From Clavaria fumosa (taxonomy: Eukaryota > Basidiomycota > Agaricomycetes > Agaricales > Clavariaceae): a stretch of 64,000 nt of DNA. The position numbers were made by a program, and so were the translations under genes. A model generated the notes under the pieces. The model searched no databases. It was given only the letters and a program-made list of their open reading frames with translations, and was not told the origin of the DNA. The stretch covers positions 2,418,001-2,482,000 of the forward strand of contig OX637800.1 of NCBI GenBank assembly GCA_951802425.1. Reading direction: 5' to 3'. Below are positions 62,426-64,000 of this stretch, in pieces (the first letter of the stretch is position 1; the number at the start of each line of letters is the position of its first letter).

Positions 62426-63336
62426 AGGCTGTACAGGTGTTGGCTGCAAATAGATGTTCGCGGCCGGGTTCTTCAGGGGGTCTTATTACACAACGGGTAC
62501 ACTAGACAGAACCTTGGAGGATGTAGAGGTTGAGTGCAAAAGGTTCAGAGAGTGAAAATATACGTTGTCCGGAGTATCCAGTATCGGATCCAATAGAGTC
62601 CGATGTTTGGATCGAAGGTTCGAGGGGCTGGCGACGACAAAGGCCAGTGGATCAATAGGTACGACGAAGGGTGAGCTTGCTAAAATTCACAGCACAATGT
62701 GGGCGTTCAAAAAGCTGTATTTCCATATAGTCCGAAGTGTGCTTAAGTACAGTTCTGCAAGTACAGCAAATTGGAATGTACGGAAATGTCCGGAAAACAT
62801 ATGGAACAGCGCCATGTCGTGTGAAGGGTTATATGCAGGAGGTATATCACAAGGGAATTGAGTAGCTCGGAGGAATGAAATGTCCGATGAGTAGCACATG
62901 TCCAGACCGCTCGTAAACTGAAGGAAAGTGGGGCTGGTACAGCAAAGGGGTACTAGGAACAATGGGCAAAGTACTGCAAAGGGTTTGAAACGTTCAAATG
63001 ATTGAATGGTTGAAAGGGATCACAATATGAAATTTACAGCATGTTATATGAAATAAAGGAATGGGAATGGAATAGTGAGTATGTTGAGCGCTGACCATGC
63101 TGGAGTGATGAAATAGAAAGGCGTGGGCGGTGTGTGAGACCTGCGGGCTGTGATCGTCACGGGGGATTGAAGACCGGGGAGTCTGATATCAGATATATAT
63201 CAGATGCTATCGGACGTTATCGGATGGTGTCGGATGGTTATCAGATCATATCGCGCATAATTGCCTTGGATCGCAAAATATCCAGATAGTCGGTTTCTGT
63301 CATATTTCCGTGTTTAGACCACATATAATCCTTACA
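62426..63336. other. Possible LTR of a second element
   Basis: No gene is seen. The right end reads AATCCTTACA followed by TTCTCCCGGGGGCTG, which in reverse is a purine-rich tract abutting TGTAAGGATT. This mirrors the layout at 48,837, where the 3' LTR abuts its tract. The left limit is uncertain (TGTAGTAGG at about 62,423). Imperfect repeats of TATCAGAT/TATCGGAT lie at 63,186-63,246. Confidence 0.3.
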
Positions 63337-63491
63337 TTCTCCCGGGGGCTGAAAATGCAACCGCCCTCGGTTGCAACCAAATGAGGTCAAATAACCGTTT
63401 GTTGATTGTGAAGTACGCGTCGTATCCGTGTACACAGGTCCAAACACATACTTGTGCTTTCTTCTTCTTCCATCGTCATGGGTCATCAAAT

Positions 63492-64000
63492 ATGGAAAAC
63501 TTCGACGCTGTAATCTTTCAGAACATGGTTCAGGCCATGGTGGAAGCACAGGCCGTGGCTCCGGGGAACGTTCTGCCTGAGTCAGGCCAAGATGCTGAAT
63601 ATGCAGAGTGGGTACGGGGGTACAGAACGGATGCAGTGCACGACAGTATTTTTCGTTCGTGGTGTTGAGCTGACATATATTCTTTTTAGGATGATTTTCT
63701 TGCAGGATTTGTGGCCGCGATTGAGGAGGATGTAGAGGTAGATGAGGGGCTCGTGGCCATCGCACGAAGACTGAAGAGGTGGAAGAAGCAGCGTGGTGAA
63801 GTGTGGGCCACCGAGCTGGCGAAGAAAAACAAGGAGGCCGAAGCCGAGAAACAGCGCGAGAGCGAGGAGAGGGCGGCCACCGAGCGGGCCATCGCGGAGG
63901 CGGAGGTGGAGGAGAGAAGAACGGAGGCAGCGAAGGTTGCCGAGAAGAGGGCACGTCTTGCCTGGGCGTGCCTGATTGTTGTTAGTGACAGCGACAACGA
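63492..64000 (+). CDS. Coiled-coil protein, cut by the right edge
   Basis: I do not recognise a named family. The ATG at 63492 opens MENFDAVIFQNMVQAMVEAQ. Exon 1 ends at 63635 (GYRTDA) with a GTGCAC donor. A 54-bp intron ends TTTTTAG at 63689. Exon 2 continues in phase 0 as DDFLAGFVAAIEEDVEVDEG, then LKRWKKQRGEVWATELAKKN and a charged Glu/Ala/Arg coil (EAEAEKQRESEERAATERAI) to the window end. The coil-first layout and its position 155 bp after a candidate LTR resemble the antisense gene of the gypsy element, so a Cys cluster may follow outside the window. Confidence 0.5.

Noticed and set aside
63241..63954. 237-codon minus-strand open frame at the right edge
   Set aside because: It is a Pro/Arg/Ser-rich shadow of the plus-strand Glu/Ala/Arg coiled-coil gene and spans its intron and leader.

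Overview
The window is nuclear DNA of a filamentous basidiomycete, most likely an Agaricomycete. Genes are dense, carry many 45-70 bp GT-AG introns with CTRAC/CTAAC-type branch sites, and alternate strands. The proteins have fungal architectures (CAP59/CMT1 mannosyltransferase, NACHT-WD40 NLR, fungal SLATT domain). The transposons are typical for mushrooms (chromodomain Ty3/gypsy, hAT). All gene models below were built by reading frames and splice sites by eye; none has been tested against transcripts.

Positions 1-34,650 are a housekeeping block of single-copy genes: Eaf3/MRG15 (-, cut by the left edge), Mago nashi (+), casein kinase I (-), mitochondrial ribosomal protein S10 (-), Sus1/ENY2 (-), a NIT2-type omega-amidase (+), glycogen synthase (-), a TMEM19/DUF92 membrane protein (-), a CAP59/CMT1-like mannosyltransferase (+), an Nbs1-like subunit of the MRN complex (-), a KDM4-type histone demethylase with JmjN, JmjC and extended PHD (-), a UCH37/BAP1-type deubiquitinase (+), a C2H2 transcription factor (-) and valyl-tRNA synthetase (-). 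Many of these act on chromatin or mRNA (Eaf3, Sus1, KDM4, UCH, Nbs1, Mago). Several pairs are divergent over 120-230 bp and probably share promoters.

Positions 34,650-44,670 are the most interesting part. A NACHT-WD40 NLR (-) with twelve 42-residue WD repeats stands head-to-head, 407 bp apart, with a fungal SLATT two-TM protein (+). SLATT proteins are predicted pore-forming effectors in prokaryotic immunity, so this looks like a sensor-effector pair. Next to it is an ASXH (DEUBAD) protein with a RAMA-like C-terminus (+), a candidate partner for the UCH enzyme at 24 kb. The 3' two thirds of the NLR and its downstream flank (34.86-39.59 kb) have almost no CpG, with an abrupt boundary inside the gene.

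Positions 44,670-64,000 are a nested transposon region. It holds a CpG-poor LTR-element relic (44.7-46.9 kb) with a 602 bp hAT-type MITE, a decayed TPR array of NLR type, and a minus-strand chromodomain Ty3/gypsy element (47.45-61.8 kb). The gypsy element carries an antisense Zn2Cys6-like gene. It is split by a 4.8 kb hAT element and by a second, inverted copy of the MITE. A 33 bp minisatellite precedes gag, and a coiled-coil gene runs off the right edge. Gypsy, hAT and antisense gene are all broken by TGA codons that look like former CGA, consistent with deamination of methylated CpG.
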